Source: Neurospora tetraspora (Eukaryota > Ascomycota > Sordariomycetes > Sordariales > Sordariaceae). From it: DNA of 64,000 bases. The stretch spans positions 3,534,001-3,598,000 of the forward strand of contig NW_026944387.1 of the NCBI RefSeq assembly GCF_033439725.1, written 5' to 3'. The notes beneath the pieces were generated by a model. It was not told the origin of the DNA. It made no database searches and saw only the letters and a list, made by a program, of their open reading frames with translations. Positions 15,844-26,921 of the stretch are shown here, piece by piece (positions within the stretch are counted from its first letter, which is position 1; every line of letters begins with the position of its first letter). A program made the translations under genes and the position numbers.

Positions 15844-17473
15844 TCAGTAAAGAGAGTCCGAGTCAAAGCACTGCTTCTCCTTTACATCTGTCGAATGCCA
15901 CCACAAATCCCTTGAAGTAAGGTCGATCGACCTGCCAATCTCATTGTTGATGACGTTGAGGTGATCAACAAGCTTGCGGTGTATATCCTCAAATGGCTGC
16001 ATATACGAGTCGATTGTCTCCAGCAGCTGCTCCCTGGTGAAATTCGGCATCCCTTGCCAAACGCCCCCGTACAAACGCAAGAGGTCGACCTTGTCGGGAG
16101 TGTTGGCCGTCGAGTCAACCACCTGCTTGAACTCTTTGCGTAAATCAGGATCCAGAAGACGGACGGCACCGATGATGGGGACCGAAGCTGCCTCGTAGCG
16201 ACAAAGTTTGGTGCGAACTGTTGTAGGGCGGTTCAAATTAGCCTTTTGGTTCAGAAAGTATGGATCGGTAAGAACATTTAACACGTACGCGTGCGCTTGC
16301 AACGATCAACGTCAAAGCCCGTGATGTCAGTGTCGAGGCAGATGGTAGGCGGCTCTGCTGATCGGAAGTAATTATTGATCCACCTCTTGAGAAAGAATCG
16401 ACTGTTGGATCCCGGGACGGTCTTGCCGACATGGTGCTCGATGTTAATGACGAGTCTGTGCAACGAAGAAAGCATGATCTCGGCATTGGTAACCACGTTC
16501 TTGATCGTCTTGGGTACAGTGCCTAATTTATGTCAGATGTTAGAGAGGTACCTTGAAGAGATGGAGGCTTAAGGGTGAACTAACCTTCGTTGTGGGCCGC
16601 AGCGACAGTGTGCTTAAAGGCCTCAAACGATGTGAGGTAAGTATCGAGTAGATCGTGCACGATTGTCTGGACGGCATCTGGACGGTTCGGCACGTTTGAG
16701 AGCTTTTCGGCGGACTCTGTAGAACCGTGCTTGTATTTCAGAACGACCTACGTCAAAGTCAGCCATAATTCGATTTGTATTCGGTCTTAATCGCCGGTTC
16801 TTACCTCTTCCACGAAGGCGATGATTGCGGAGGCGGGAAAACGTTCTGGAATTTGGTTGTGGGCGGCAATCCCCGTTTTCATGAACGCTCCTACCAGCGC
16901 TTTGGGAAGCTCATCAGTGAAGCAACGTTCAAGGGAGCTGAAGATTTGATTTGCGCCCTCAACACCGCCGATGGGCAGATGATAGCGGAAGCCGGAGCCC
17001 ATGATGGCATGGTTATCACCAAATTGAGGAAACAGGCAGTCAAAGAGCGACTCTTGCAGATCGACCACATTCTGTGGGATGAAGGTGCTTCCACGATTGA
17101 GATGAACAGTTATCTGGACCTGTGATGAAGAGTGTTAAACTTTTTTTCCTAAAGATGAACTTACGACAGAGACGTGGGATCCACATACCGTCATGGCAAA
17201 GTACGCTCTTCCGTTCTTGTCCAAAGGAGCCTTGTTGCGTTCCTCACGGGAGCACAGAGGCATCGACTCGACCCTGGTAGACCCATACTCGAGTTCTTTG
17301 GCTGGCCAGTGACAGGTGTTCAGCCACTTTTGGGTAGCCCGGGTCAATTTCTCAAGGTGGCCGTCGAGAAGGCCGGGTGTGAAGTAACCAGTGACACGCC
17401 ATCGAAAGCTCACAGGCCCGTGGAAGCCTGCGCTGTTGATGGGTCTGGTCAGAGACTCTTGGTTGTCTATCAT
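15844..17473 (-). CDS. Hypothetical protein, 5 exons, about 456 residues
   Basis: Model: complement(join(15844..16217, 16289..16522, 16585..16747, 16805..17119, 17189..17473)). Every junction keeps the frame, and each intron has a standard donor (GTATGT, GTAAGA, GTTAGT or GTACGT) and an AG acceptor. The protein starts MIDNQESLTRPINSAG. It contains a block LDGHLEKLTRATQKWLNTCHW and a middle section rich in helices (ALVGAFMKTGIAAHNQIPER). There is no signal peptide and no membrane segment. The first part faintly resembles the N-terminus of fungal BAHD-type acyltransferases, but I could not place an HXXXD motif, so I make no functional call. A further 5' exon upstream of 17473 cannot be excluded. 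Confidence 0.72.
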
Positions 17474-18879
17474 TTTGACAGTAATGAGTTTGATGTTGAT
17501 AGTTTGAGTCGGAGAAGTATGGTGCTGGCAGTTCGGTAGATAGTCGTGTTTGTGGGAAGAATGAAGAAGAGGGGGACAACTTACCTCTCTCTACCTTAGG
17601 TGCCGTATTTACAGTGTAGTTCCGTGAGCAATTAAAACAAGGACCAGAGGCTTCCATGGTGGCATGCGTCAACCAAGGCTATGCGGAAAATGTTGTAATA
17701 ATCGGTGATGCACACGAAATGCCGGACTTTGTATGTTTTCCAAGTCGGACATTGTGTCGGGGGAGGGGTTGATGCATATTTCCATGTAGAGGTAGGCATC
17801 CTCTGGCAAGATGCAGAGAAATGCGGCATGGGAATGACCGCGCCTTCCCAAGTGAAGTCAACGATTTGGCCCAGAGTCGTCATAGGGTTAGTTAGGTTTA
17901 GGGCAAGATCCTGGAGGCGAGCACCTGGAAAATTCGGAAAGCATACCGCCAACATCAACGTCTGAGATCTCAAACTGAAGAACAGTAATACTCTATCGAT
18001 CAGAACCAATAGCAACCTGAACGACAGCAATGATGCTGAGGTCCCTCAGTGTTCCAGATTTACAGTTCTCAGGACCCAAAAACCCAAGCACTGCGACCAT
18101 ACGGCATATCACCGGAGTACAATCTCGTGCATATCCTACACTGACCGACTTCATGATACGCTACGTATCAAATTCGACAAGATATGCTTGACCTTGCGAA
18201 ATCCATATCCTGAATTCCTGATCATTGCCAACCCTAACCCACTTACACATGCCGTCCTTATTTAGTAGGCGGACCTCTCCGCTACGGCGCTACTTGGGGG
18301 CTTCTGGGCGCCAAGTGACAATGGAGATTGAAAACTGCATGTCAAAGCCTCTCCTTGCCAAATGCTGGCGTGACTCCGAAATGGCGACGAGTTCGGGATC
18401 CCTTTATCATGTGTTTGCCCCGGCACTTCCCCGGATTGTCCGGGCCAGTTTGGGCGTCATGAGGAGTCTTTGCCTGTCGATCTCCGAGGGGGCCCCATGG
18501 CTGCCCATCAAGGGCCCCATGCTAGCTTCAGGCCCCATCGGAATCCGGCTCGGGGTGCGGATGGACCAATCACAGGCCATGGTACCTTTCTTCTTTCCCT
18601 GGGCCGCCCATCAGGATCAACACCGAGGAAATGAAATTAACGTCACGGACTTGATGACTGTCGATCTTCAACCCTCACGGCGTCTCACCAACAACGTCGT
18701 AAGCTGATAACATGGACCTGTTTCCCTTCTTTCCCGTTTGAGTTCTGCCCTGCGGTTTTCCCTTTCTGATCTTTTCGCCAGTTTCGCTCTTTTACACTAT
18801 CGCTCACTCTCTGTCATGTCGCTCCTTTAAACAACTACCAACTACAATTTTCCCACGATACGTTCAACCAATAGTCAGA
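17474..18879. other. Intergenic, divergent between five-exon orphan and membrane protein gene
   Basis: 1.4 kb holding two promoters. Overlapping frames in all three minus-strand phases at 17632-18030 were examined and give no recognisable protein. A pyrimidine-rich stretch at 18720-18790 precedes the plus-strand gene. Confidence 0.4.
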
Positions 18880-20112
18880 ATGGAACCTTCATTGAATGCC
18901 ACGATCGACGACACTTTCTTTCTTGTCCCACCAACACGATTCCTTTTCCAACCTGCCCATCGACCAAAACTCCATATCGGCACCCTAGGTCGCCGAGGCC
19001 TTCTCGAACTCGCACAACGCGATCTCACCTGCGCGAGTGACGAAACAACATGTTCGCAAGGAAGCTGGTGTTGCGGCAAAGGCTCAACGTGCTCGCTTGA
19101 TAACGGCGCCTTTTTCTGTTGCGCTCCGGGGGCTGGCCAGGATGGATGTGCAAGGGTTTGCGCTGCTGGTGATTTCCAATGTGGAAATGTTTGCTGCGCT
19201 GACGGGCAAACATGCATGGGCGCCGAATCGGGTTCCCCCTATTGTGTAAACCCCAGCATCACCAGCACCTTGATGAGCAGCATTCCTCTTCCAACGACCA
19301 CAGCAACGTTTATCAGTTCGACTTTGACGGTTGCACAAACACCAACAATGGCATTGTCAACTTCCCTTACCACTTCGATACCAACCACCACAGCAATCAC
19401 TATTCCATCTTCCACAAATTCTACAACATCAGAAACCACAAAGCCCATATCTTCCAACATGAGCTCTTCACAACCAGCTGCACCCACAGCAGCCTCTCCC
19501 TCCACCTCCCACGAAGACAGTGACCGCGGGATGCCCATGGCCGCCCAAGTCTCCATCGGTGTCATCGTCCCCGTAGTCTGCATCATCCTCGTCTTCGGTC
19601 TCTGGATGATCCTCTTCCGCCGCTCCAAGTCCCGACGACTCACAATGGGAGACGCTCCGCCCGGCTTTTACGTCGTGGGTCCTCCGGGCCAATTCGTCGT
19701 GGGTCCTCCGCTTTCTCCAGGGGACCGTCCATCCAGCTGGTACCCCTCTACACCACCACCGGCCTACACCAAATCCTACACCACGCCCGTCTCGATGGTT
19801 CCCGCTACCTCTTCGGCTGCCTCTTCGGTGTTTAGTAACGAGTCGCCTTCACCGGAGCAGGGGATGGAGATGTCGAATTTGAGTGTGCCACTGTCGCCGT
19901 CGCCGGTGCATCAGAGGTTGAGTGTGATGGATGTGAGGCTGTCGATGGCGAGCACGACGGTTGGGACGCCGGAGGAAAATGATCAGGCTGGAAATGGGCC
20001 GGAGGCGGATGATGTGCATCCTGGGATGCCGATAGATCTGTCAAGGACCTCGGTGTTTCATCCGAGGAGTACGGTCGATCAGAATGTGTCGCGCCCGGGG
20101 ACGGCGCTGTAG
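18880..20112 (+). CDS. Cysteine-rich single-pass membrane protein (possible surface sensor)
   Basis: Single frame of 410 residues. Residues about 50-122 form a compact domain with 14 cysteines, including WCC, FCC and VCC pairs. A Ser/Thr/Pro stalk of about 90 residues follows, then one membrane segment at about 223-246 (VSIGVIVPVVCIILVFGLWM), a basic stop-transfer stretch RRSKSRR, and a cytoplasmic tail of about 160 residues rich in Pro and Ser. This layout resembles fungal wall sensors (Wsc/Mid2) in general plan, but the cysteine pattern is not a WSC domain. There is no classic signal peptide after the chosen ATG, which leaves either insertion directed by the membrane segment itself or a missed upstream exon. 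Function is unknown. Confidence 0.72.
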   Translation: MEPSLNATIDDTFFLVPPTRFLFQPAHRPKLHIGTLGRRGLLELAQRDLTCASDETTCSQGSWCCGKGSTCSLDNGAFFCCAPGAGQDGCARVCAAGDFQCGNVCCADGQTCMGAESGSPYCVNPSITSTLMSSIPLPTTTATFISSTLTVAQTPTMALSTSLTTSIPTTTAITIPSSTNSTTSETTKPISSNMSSSQPAAPTAASPSTSHEDSDRGMPMAAQVSIGVIVPVVCIILVFGLWMILFRRSKSRRLTMGDAPPGFYVVGPPGQFVVGPPLSPGDRPSSWYPSTPPPAYTKSYTTPVSMVPATSSAASSVFSNESPSPEQGMEMSNLSVPLSPSPVHQRLSVMDVRLSMASTTVGTPEENDQAGNGPEADDVHPGMPIDLSRTSVFHPRSTVDQNVSRPGTAL

Positions 20113-21803
20113 TCGGTGCATCATCAGGGAATGAAAACTTACGGTCGACGAGCTACACAAAGGCTCCGTTTCTTTAAACGTTTCTAAGATTCATGTTTTT
20201 CAGACTCGCATGTCTTATGTTGTTCGCGGGGGTGTTGGAAGGAATGGGATCATATAAGATTGGAGCGTTCATGTAAAGTTAATATACCCATAATGTTTTA
20301 CCTTAGCATTTTTCAGATGAAATCTCAGTCGTAACTGCCATCACTCTCATGGGCTTGCGACAAGAGCTTCCGTAAAGCCCGAGAGACCTGTCTTCGAAGA
20401 TCAGTGGAGTTTGAAGGTTCCCTCACCGCAGTAAGTCCGGAGTCCGGTGAGCTTCCAGGCACCTTCCTTGTCTAGAACAATCATCGATCAAATTCATAGC
20501 CAGATTTGTTTCGGAAATGACGGAATATTTCCGGATGACTTCATCTTCCCCTGTGAACTCTGGTCCGTCTCCATTGATGAATCCTTGAGGCCCTGATCCC
20601 CAGCCCTCTGAGCAGCGTTACAGAAGGAAAGTTTGGCTTGAAAGTGACATTTTGGCCGAGGTGGGGACAATTCTTGACCGGGGTGCTGACCGGGGCTTTT
20701 TGTAGTTGTACCGCTCTGCTTTCTCAAAACTTTCCTCCAAACCCTTTTTTTTGCAAAGTTCCAGAAAGCACCGGTTGAGCGCTGGAAAGTTAGAAATTTT
20801 GGCTAAGAAGGGTATAGCGACGTCGCATTTGGGCTTCTTGGCCAAGCTTGGCAACCACTTGGCGAGAGGTACATTGCTTCAGCGTTCCAGGAATTGACCA
20901 AGACGCTAGCCAAGGCTCTAACGCTAAGAAAGGGAAAGCGCTCGTGGTAAATACCCGTCTCAAAGTTTCACTCCGCTTGCACTGCTACCAAGCTGTAACG
21001 CTGGTGCTCTGTAACGTTGCTCAGAAGGCTGCGGATTAGGGCCTGAAGGGGTTTCTGCCTTGGTTGAATGATCAGGGCAGCCACTGTTTGATGAGCCACT
21101 CGTGCCACTGCAGATTCAGGGTTAAAATGGCGTGTAAGTGCGCATTGACCAACTGTTTGTAGGCTGATGGGGCTGGTGTAGATTGCAGGCACGTGCACTC
21201 GCGCCTGCTGTTCAGGCGCCTGTAGCGAAGTTTAGCCGGACTCGCCGGACACGGCTGAGGAACAACCAAAAAGGCACGAGCAAGGATGATCCAACCAGAT
21301 GACCCATCCAAATCTTTCGTCAGTGGATTTTTAGCCGCACACGACGATCGATATCGATAAGGACAACTTCCCTTCGGTCATTCCATCATCCCTCCTGCCT
21401 CGCGCAATCATCGCCCGATTCCAAGCCGACGGCCGACCACATTTCGGGGCACTGCAGCAAGTCCATCGCGACACATTCCTTCCTTTACCTGATGAACCGA
21501 CCTCGCTAGCAGTCCCCCTCCCCAGCGGGCACCCGACGAGATACCGAAGCAACTAAAACACCACTAAGCGATTTTCACGGCCCAACCTTTCGCCTGGTTT
21601 CATTTCGTCATCGTTTCAAGTTTCATCTCTTCGCGACGGTCTTTTCTCCCAATCTTACTTTGACGACTGGCTTCGAGACTTTTTCCTCGCTTGCGCGATT
21701 CCGATTGACAAACGTCATCCGACGACTTGATACCGACCGACCACCATCCGACTGGCGACACGACACACGAGAAGGGAAGACAAGATAAGACTGGACGAAC
21801 AAG
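20113..21803. other. Intergenic with a TIR-bounded repeat
   Basis: 1.7 kb with no gene. It contains the inverted-repeat element at 20583-21049 and, from about 21310, the promoter and 5' UTR of the LAMTOR1-like gene. Confidence 0.45.
20583..21049. repeat. Putative MITE-like element with 42-bp terminal inverted repeats
   Basis: The left arm 20583-20624 begins CCTTGAGGCCCTGATC. The right arm 21008-21049, read in reverse complement, matches it at 37 of 42 positions. Three of the five differences are transitions. The 467-bp interval carries no coding frame, and a TGTAACGCTG motif of the arms recurs just inside the right arm. I could not identify a target-site duplication, so the exact ends and superfamily remain open. 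Confidence 0.45.
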
Positions 21804-22483
21804 ATGGGCAACTACTGCTCTACCTGCTTCGGCAGTGGGAGGAGCGATGACTATGATGAGGTAGGTTCCGGCACAGCGGTCACAGTTCTGATGACGTGAC
21901 CATCAAAAAGAGACATCAGACGGAACAAGGGAACTGACCTGGACTCTTTCATAACACAGGAGGATGAGGCCCAGCATCTCTTCGACGAGAACAACATGCA
22001 CTACGGTAGCTTTGATCAGCAACACATGATGAACCAGGAAGACCCCCAAGAGACAGAAAGGGAAATTGCGGCTCTGCAGGGTGTGGTGGAACGTACATCC
22101 AAGTATGCCCTCCCTTCCCTCCCACTTCCTTTCTCTCCGTTCCAAGATCTAGCCCGAGATCCAAATCCAAGGGGTCGGTAGAGCGTATGACTAACCTGGA
22201 ACCGCGCAGCAACATGGTCGACATCTACGACATGGTCCCGCATGACAAACCCATGCAGGACGCCCCTGCTCCCTACGGCTTCGCCGGCCAGCGCTACAAT
22301 GCCCTGCTTTCCAAGCTCTCGACCCACGACGACATGGCCTCCGTGGCACGGGTTGATTGGGGCACCCCTGAGGACGACAGCATGGAGATGCTGCGCAAAG
22401 CTTCCCTGCCAACCATCCCCATCAAGGCCGAAGGAGGCGACCTCGTCGGTAACTTTACCGATGCCGCTGCCGCCATGCGCTGA
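21804..22483 (+). CDS. Ego1/Meh1-LAMTOR1-like lipid-anchored TORC1 scaffold, 3 exons
   Basis: Model: join(21804..21860, 21960..22102, 22210..22483), 157 residues. The first exon encodes MGNYCSTCFG: Gly2 fits an N-myristoylation site and Cys5/Cys8 are palmitoylation candidates, as in Ego1 and LAMTOR1 (MGCCYSS type). After an acidic linker comes the family helix EREIAALQGVVERTSNNMVDIYDM, comparable to the segment around TSSNMIDV in LAMTOR1. The C-terminal half is rich in short helices. In the family this protein tethers the EGO/Ragulator complex and Rag GTPases to the vacuole or lysosome so that TORC1 responds to amino acids. Introns have GTAGGT and GTATGC donors and a CTAAC branch point in the second. 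The assignment rests on the lipid-anchor N-terminus plus the central helix. Confidence 0.82.
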
Positions 22484-25400
22484 AACCATACCACGACATT
22501 CAAACCATGACTTTGTCGTCCATACCCAACCCACATGACCCCGACGGCAACATGACGAAACATCCACAGTATCCTCCGACTCACGGATATGCCCACACCA
22601 TACGTTCATCGAAACACAACCACCATACACAACAATAACCCCGGAATTCCTAGGCCAGGACGACATGAGGTGGCATCTCCAAGTTTCCCTGGCCGGTTTC
22701 CCCATCATATTTTCTTTTTGTTATCTCTCCTCTTTCATGATGCTGTTCCGGAAACAGCGGGCGTTCAGCGATTCGACAGGTCTGCGGCCAGAGACAACGT
22801 GGCATGGCAGGATGTTATGTTGATGAGTTGTCGATACCCGCCGAGGTGGGATATAGCGTCCATTTGTCTCATACATCACCGCCTTGTATGCCCAAGATGT
22901 TGGATAGGGCCAAGGATAGGTTAAAAAACGGCGAGTTTGGGGGTACGTATGCGTTGTACAGCAACAATTCAATCTAACGCTTTCCTTTGTTCATTGACTG
23001 GTTCCATGTTGGCCTTGTGTCAACCAATGGTGGTGTAGTGCTCCGGCCCCCAACAAACATAACGTTGACAAGGCGCACGCCCATTAAATGGCAGCCACGT
23101 TCACCAAGTTCCGTGTTGTTGCTTCATTGCCAGAGATATAAATCCCCAGGTCTTCTTGTCCGGTTCCCTTCTCACAAAAATCCGTCCCAGTTTGAAGCTT
23201 GTGTGGAAAAGTTTGCATTTCCATCGGTGGTGGATATCCCTCGAGATGCGACCTCAGCCATATGCAACACCACATCTTTTCGGACCATTGGACCAACAAC
23301 TCCTCCGTCTTCTCCTCCCCGTGGAATAAGGGCCTCGTTGGGAGTCCGTGCACCGTTCAGCTTCACAGGAACTTGTTGGGTCACTGCCAGGCCGCAGATG
23401 GCTATCGCAGAGAGTGAAACGGGTAACAAAAATCGAGATGAGGAATGAGAGCTGCGAGGGGAAGGAAGAGTGGGAGGGTGCGCCAGTAACCCCCAAAGTG
23501 GAAGGACATGCAACATTCGGAAGCAAGCAAGGACAGCAAAGCACGTCACATCAGCCAGCCATGGCCTCGTTGTAGGCCGCGGTACCACCCAAGGACGACC
23601 TGGAGGCCTGGTGGTCTACTACTAGCGAGGCCAACTTATGGTCGCCCTCCCTTTTTTCCTGTCACCAGGTTGAGTTCTGAGCCCGTTCAGGTGGAGCGGA
23701 GAGATGGCTCTCGGCTTCTTCCTCTAGGAGTCCCGCGAGATTCGGCTTCTTCAACTGCGACCCAATTCCTCATGGAAACAACGGATTTTTCGAGTCCCCA
23801 AAGGTCTCCACTGTCTAGCCCGCGGCCGACTGACGACCTCCCGAGGGGCCACGCCTGCGTCGGGATACCAGCAGAAAAAAGAAAAGCACACGGATGATGA
23901 GGTCGCCCAGGTCCCCTTATGCCAAGGCCGCTCTGCTTTCTTACCTCCCTGTTCGAGCAAGAGTTTTACATCGCGGACTCGTCGGAGGCAGGCGAAAAGG
24001 AGGGAAACATGCTTGGTCCTCGCATATCCCGCCTCGGCCCCAATTCGCCAGCTGGCCCGTCTCCGTCACCCCGACCTGTTTCTGTTTCTATGGGGCCTCG
24101 CATATAGGCTACGGCAAGGTTCGAGTCGATTCGAGCGTCATTCGCTGGATAAGCCAGCCTTCTTGCGCGAAAATCTCCACATTCTTGGGCTTGGCTTGAC
24201 TGGAGGGGGGAGGAGAAAAAGCGACGCTCACACACCAGTCATGGACAGCCTGCTCTGACTATCCGCCACTGTTCAACATCCACCCACCCACCTACCCAGG
24301 GCACCCACTCACCATCCGTCCTCCCCTCTTTCTTCCGACACCTGCCGATGAAAAAGAGTCACTGTGGGCGGGAATGTCCAGTTGGGATCTTCCCCGGTTC
24401 TGTGCTGCTGCATCTCGCCCCCTCCTCTCCCCCTTTGTTTGCGTCAATACCACCGTATGTGCGCACGCTAACGCAAACTTTGTGTCGTCCCCAGTGGGGA
24501 TGATCGAGTGAGAGTGGCACCTGTGGGAGAGCTGATATGTGGTGCCTTTGGTACCTTTTTGGAGGACAGCCGCTGCTACCGTGGAAAAAGATGGACGCTC
24601 AAAGGAGGAGAAGGCGTCATGGTGAGGTGGGGTGGGAACTATCTTGTTATTTGCTAGCTTGCTGTTCTGCTTGATCAAGCTCACGGCTTGTACGTAGGGA
24701 TTGGTGAGGGGAGGTAAAGGAAGGAGGAAATGGTGGCTTTTTACGTGAGAACAAAACTTACCTCCGGGTGAGAGACAACGGGTTATTGGTCGATGAGAAA
24801 ATAAGTATATGTGCGAAATTGGGCTAGTATCGTCCACTATATATGGCATTAAAAGGCGTACAAAAGTAACTAGATCCATAAATATTTGCTTTTCCACTTT
24901 GTGGTCTTCCCGTCCTTGAAGAATGAGTGTCTACTTCATCCCTATCATCTCACCCAGCTCAAGATGGGAGGAGATGGGAAATATCGACCAAATAACCACT
25001 CTCTGGCCACCCCAGACCCATGATCAGTAGCGACCCAGGTACCACATCAAAAAGGAGGCCTCAAAGTCCCAAAAAAGAGGGGAAAATGAAAACATCCCGC
25101 TCACACCAAGACAACTCATACACACACCACACAATAGCAATACTACACGACCCATTCTTCAGACCACCCAGTGCGCCCATGATACTCAGATCAACAGTGT
25201 ACACTGGACTTATTCTCCAGTACGCCAATAACAAAAAAACTGAGACCTTGCGCTCATCACCTATGCCTGAAAAGGTCTCAACTTTATGTTATGGGCGAGT
25301 CCAGCTCCAATTCCAGTTCCAGCTCCACCCTTTCTCTGTCGCTCAAGATCACCAGAACCCATAGCCTTCCCCTTGGCTTTTGTTCCATCTCCGGCTCCGG

Positions 25401-26588
25401 GCACCGCTCCCCGATGCTGACCACCACACTATACTTCACGCCATCTCAATTCTACCCCATTCAAGACTATCTTGCCAGAAATAAGGCTCGCTAGAGCGGG
25501 AGGAGAGGGTACGGAAGAGCAGGGCTGTCTAGCGTTTGGTAGCATGGTTTGGTCTTACTCGCAGACTTCTAAAGTCACTTGTTTGATCATTTGAGTTCGA
25601 GTGCTACAACTGTCCACCAGCTAGCCTTCTGCCACTGCATTGACATTTCTGTTACCTACTCGTCTGCACAGAGTGGCTCAAGAGTGACTGACCCTGGCTT
25701 CTGGTGTTTCTGCTTTACTTCTTCATGCGAGGCACGAGTTGATCATGTCAAATACACGAAGGCTATGCGAGCGAGAGGCCTTGCGCAGAAGAGTTGTGAA
25801 GATAGGCATGCGAGAAATTCGAAATGGAAGAACGGGGAACCCAGTGGTGCAAGAGTGGCTAATGAGTGGGGGCTTTAAGTAAGTGGCTGCTGCATCTGAC
25901 GGTAATTTTCCCTTGCTACGTATGTATTGTTTGTATCATCTTCCACTCGGATGAACACGGTGTTCCTTTAAGTATTTAGGAGAGACAATTTAAGGTAGCT
26001 TACTCCTAGCCGAGCGGGAGTGTACCTTAATTACCACCTTCCGCTGTGCCCTCTACCTGCCTGTTATTTCCTTCCTCCCGAGCGTGAAAAAGAGTACCGA
26101 AAAGGAGGATATGGTGATCCATGAAATAGATCCCGAGCGGTTGTATGTGGTGTTTATTGATACATATTGGATTGGAGAAGCAACCGCTATGAGAAGAAAT
26201 TGTACCTATATATGAACGACACGGAAAATTGTTAAGAAATCTGAGCCAATCATTCTTTGAGCTTTTTTCTTTGCCCCCTTCTTCTTCTTATCCCTTTTCT
26301 CTTTCGTTTCATTCTTCGTATCCCAAGTTTTCCGCATTCATCAAGCCATTGCAATGAAGTCATTTCATCATCGTAGCATCCTGGCGGCCACCCAACCTCT
26401 ACCAAAGCAGTCCTCATTTCCCCATCCACCACCACAGCCAGTCTTCGTTCATGTCACCACCCGCCCATGCTCCATTTTCTAACCAATGAGAAAAAAGGAA
26501 ATAAAAGAAAGAACACCAGGAAAGCCATGAAGGAGATAACACACTCCCAAAATAACCAGAAAGGAAACCTCATAGCATCCACCACCAC
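22484..26588. other. 4.1 kb without a recognised gene
   Basis: This stretch follows the LAMTOR1-like gene. Open frames on both strands (the longest at 24292-24897 minus and 22987-23448 plus) mostly lack good starts and have no recognisable content. A pyrimidine tract at 26262-26325 is notable. The last 80 bp are the 3' UTR of the gene ending at 26589. It may encode non-coding RNA, but nothing here shows it. Confidence 0.4.
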
Positions 26589-26921
26589 TCAACAAATACT
26601 CCTCTGCTTCTCCTCATGCCCCCTCCACAAGTCTTGAATCTGGCTTCGCACCCCCGCAATATCCTGCTCCGTCTTTTCTATGGTGGCCATGCGATTCCCC
26701 TCGCGTCGCCAACGGGCAATATCCTCTGCCATCTTGCGTACTCTTCGATCCTTCTTGGTGATTTGCTCGCAAATCTTGCAAGGAGAAGGAATGAAGTTGG
26801 TCTCGTAGACGAGCTTGAGCCCGCACGTCTCGCCTGTGCGGTACTCCTTGTTGCACTGCTGGCGGAAGTTTCCCCACTTCCAGTAGCCGCAGGACCAGAG
26901 GGTTTGCTCGAAGTAGCACAT
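26589..26921 (-). CDS. Small cysteine-containing fungal protein, 110 residues
   Basis: Start chosen at the ATG at 26921, giving MCYFEQTLWSCGYWKWGNF; the frame continues upstream but is Pro/His-rich and unlikely to be translated. Cysteines at the N-terminus (C..WSCGYWKWGNFRQQC) and in SPCKICEQITKKDRR suggest a small metal-binding or disulfide fold. The C-terminal half (RRVRKMAEDIARWRREG, then a Gln/Asp-rich helix) looks like a coiled coil. There is no signal peptide or membrane segment. Similar short proteins with a YEQ..WSCG..WG start are common unnamed proteins in Sordariomycetes, as I recall. Function is unknown. Confidence 0.65.
   Translation of the reverse strand: MCYFEQTLWSCGYWKWGNFRQQCNKEYRTGETCGLKLVYETNFIPSPCKICEQITKKDRRVRKMAEDIARWRREGNRMATIEKTEQDIAGVRSQIQDLWRGHEEKQRSIC

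Noticed and set aside
17632-18030. Overlapping minus-strand frames in all three phases upstream of the five-exon orphan
   Set aside because: Open in several phases at once, which points to composition, not selection; I could not join any of them to the orphan gene through plausible splice sites.
24292-24897. 201-codon minus-strand frame in the 22.5-26.6 kb gap
   Set aside because: Low-quality composition without motif, poor codon bias, and no intron or neighbouring exon to support it.
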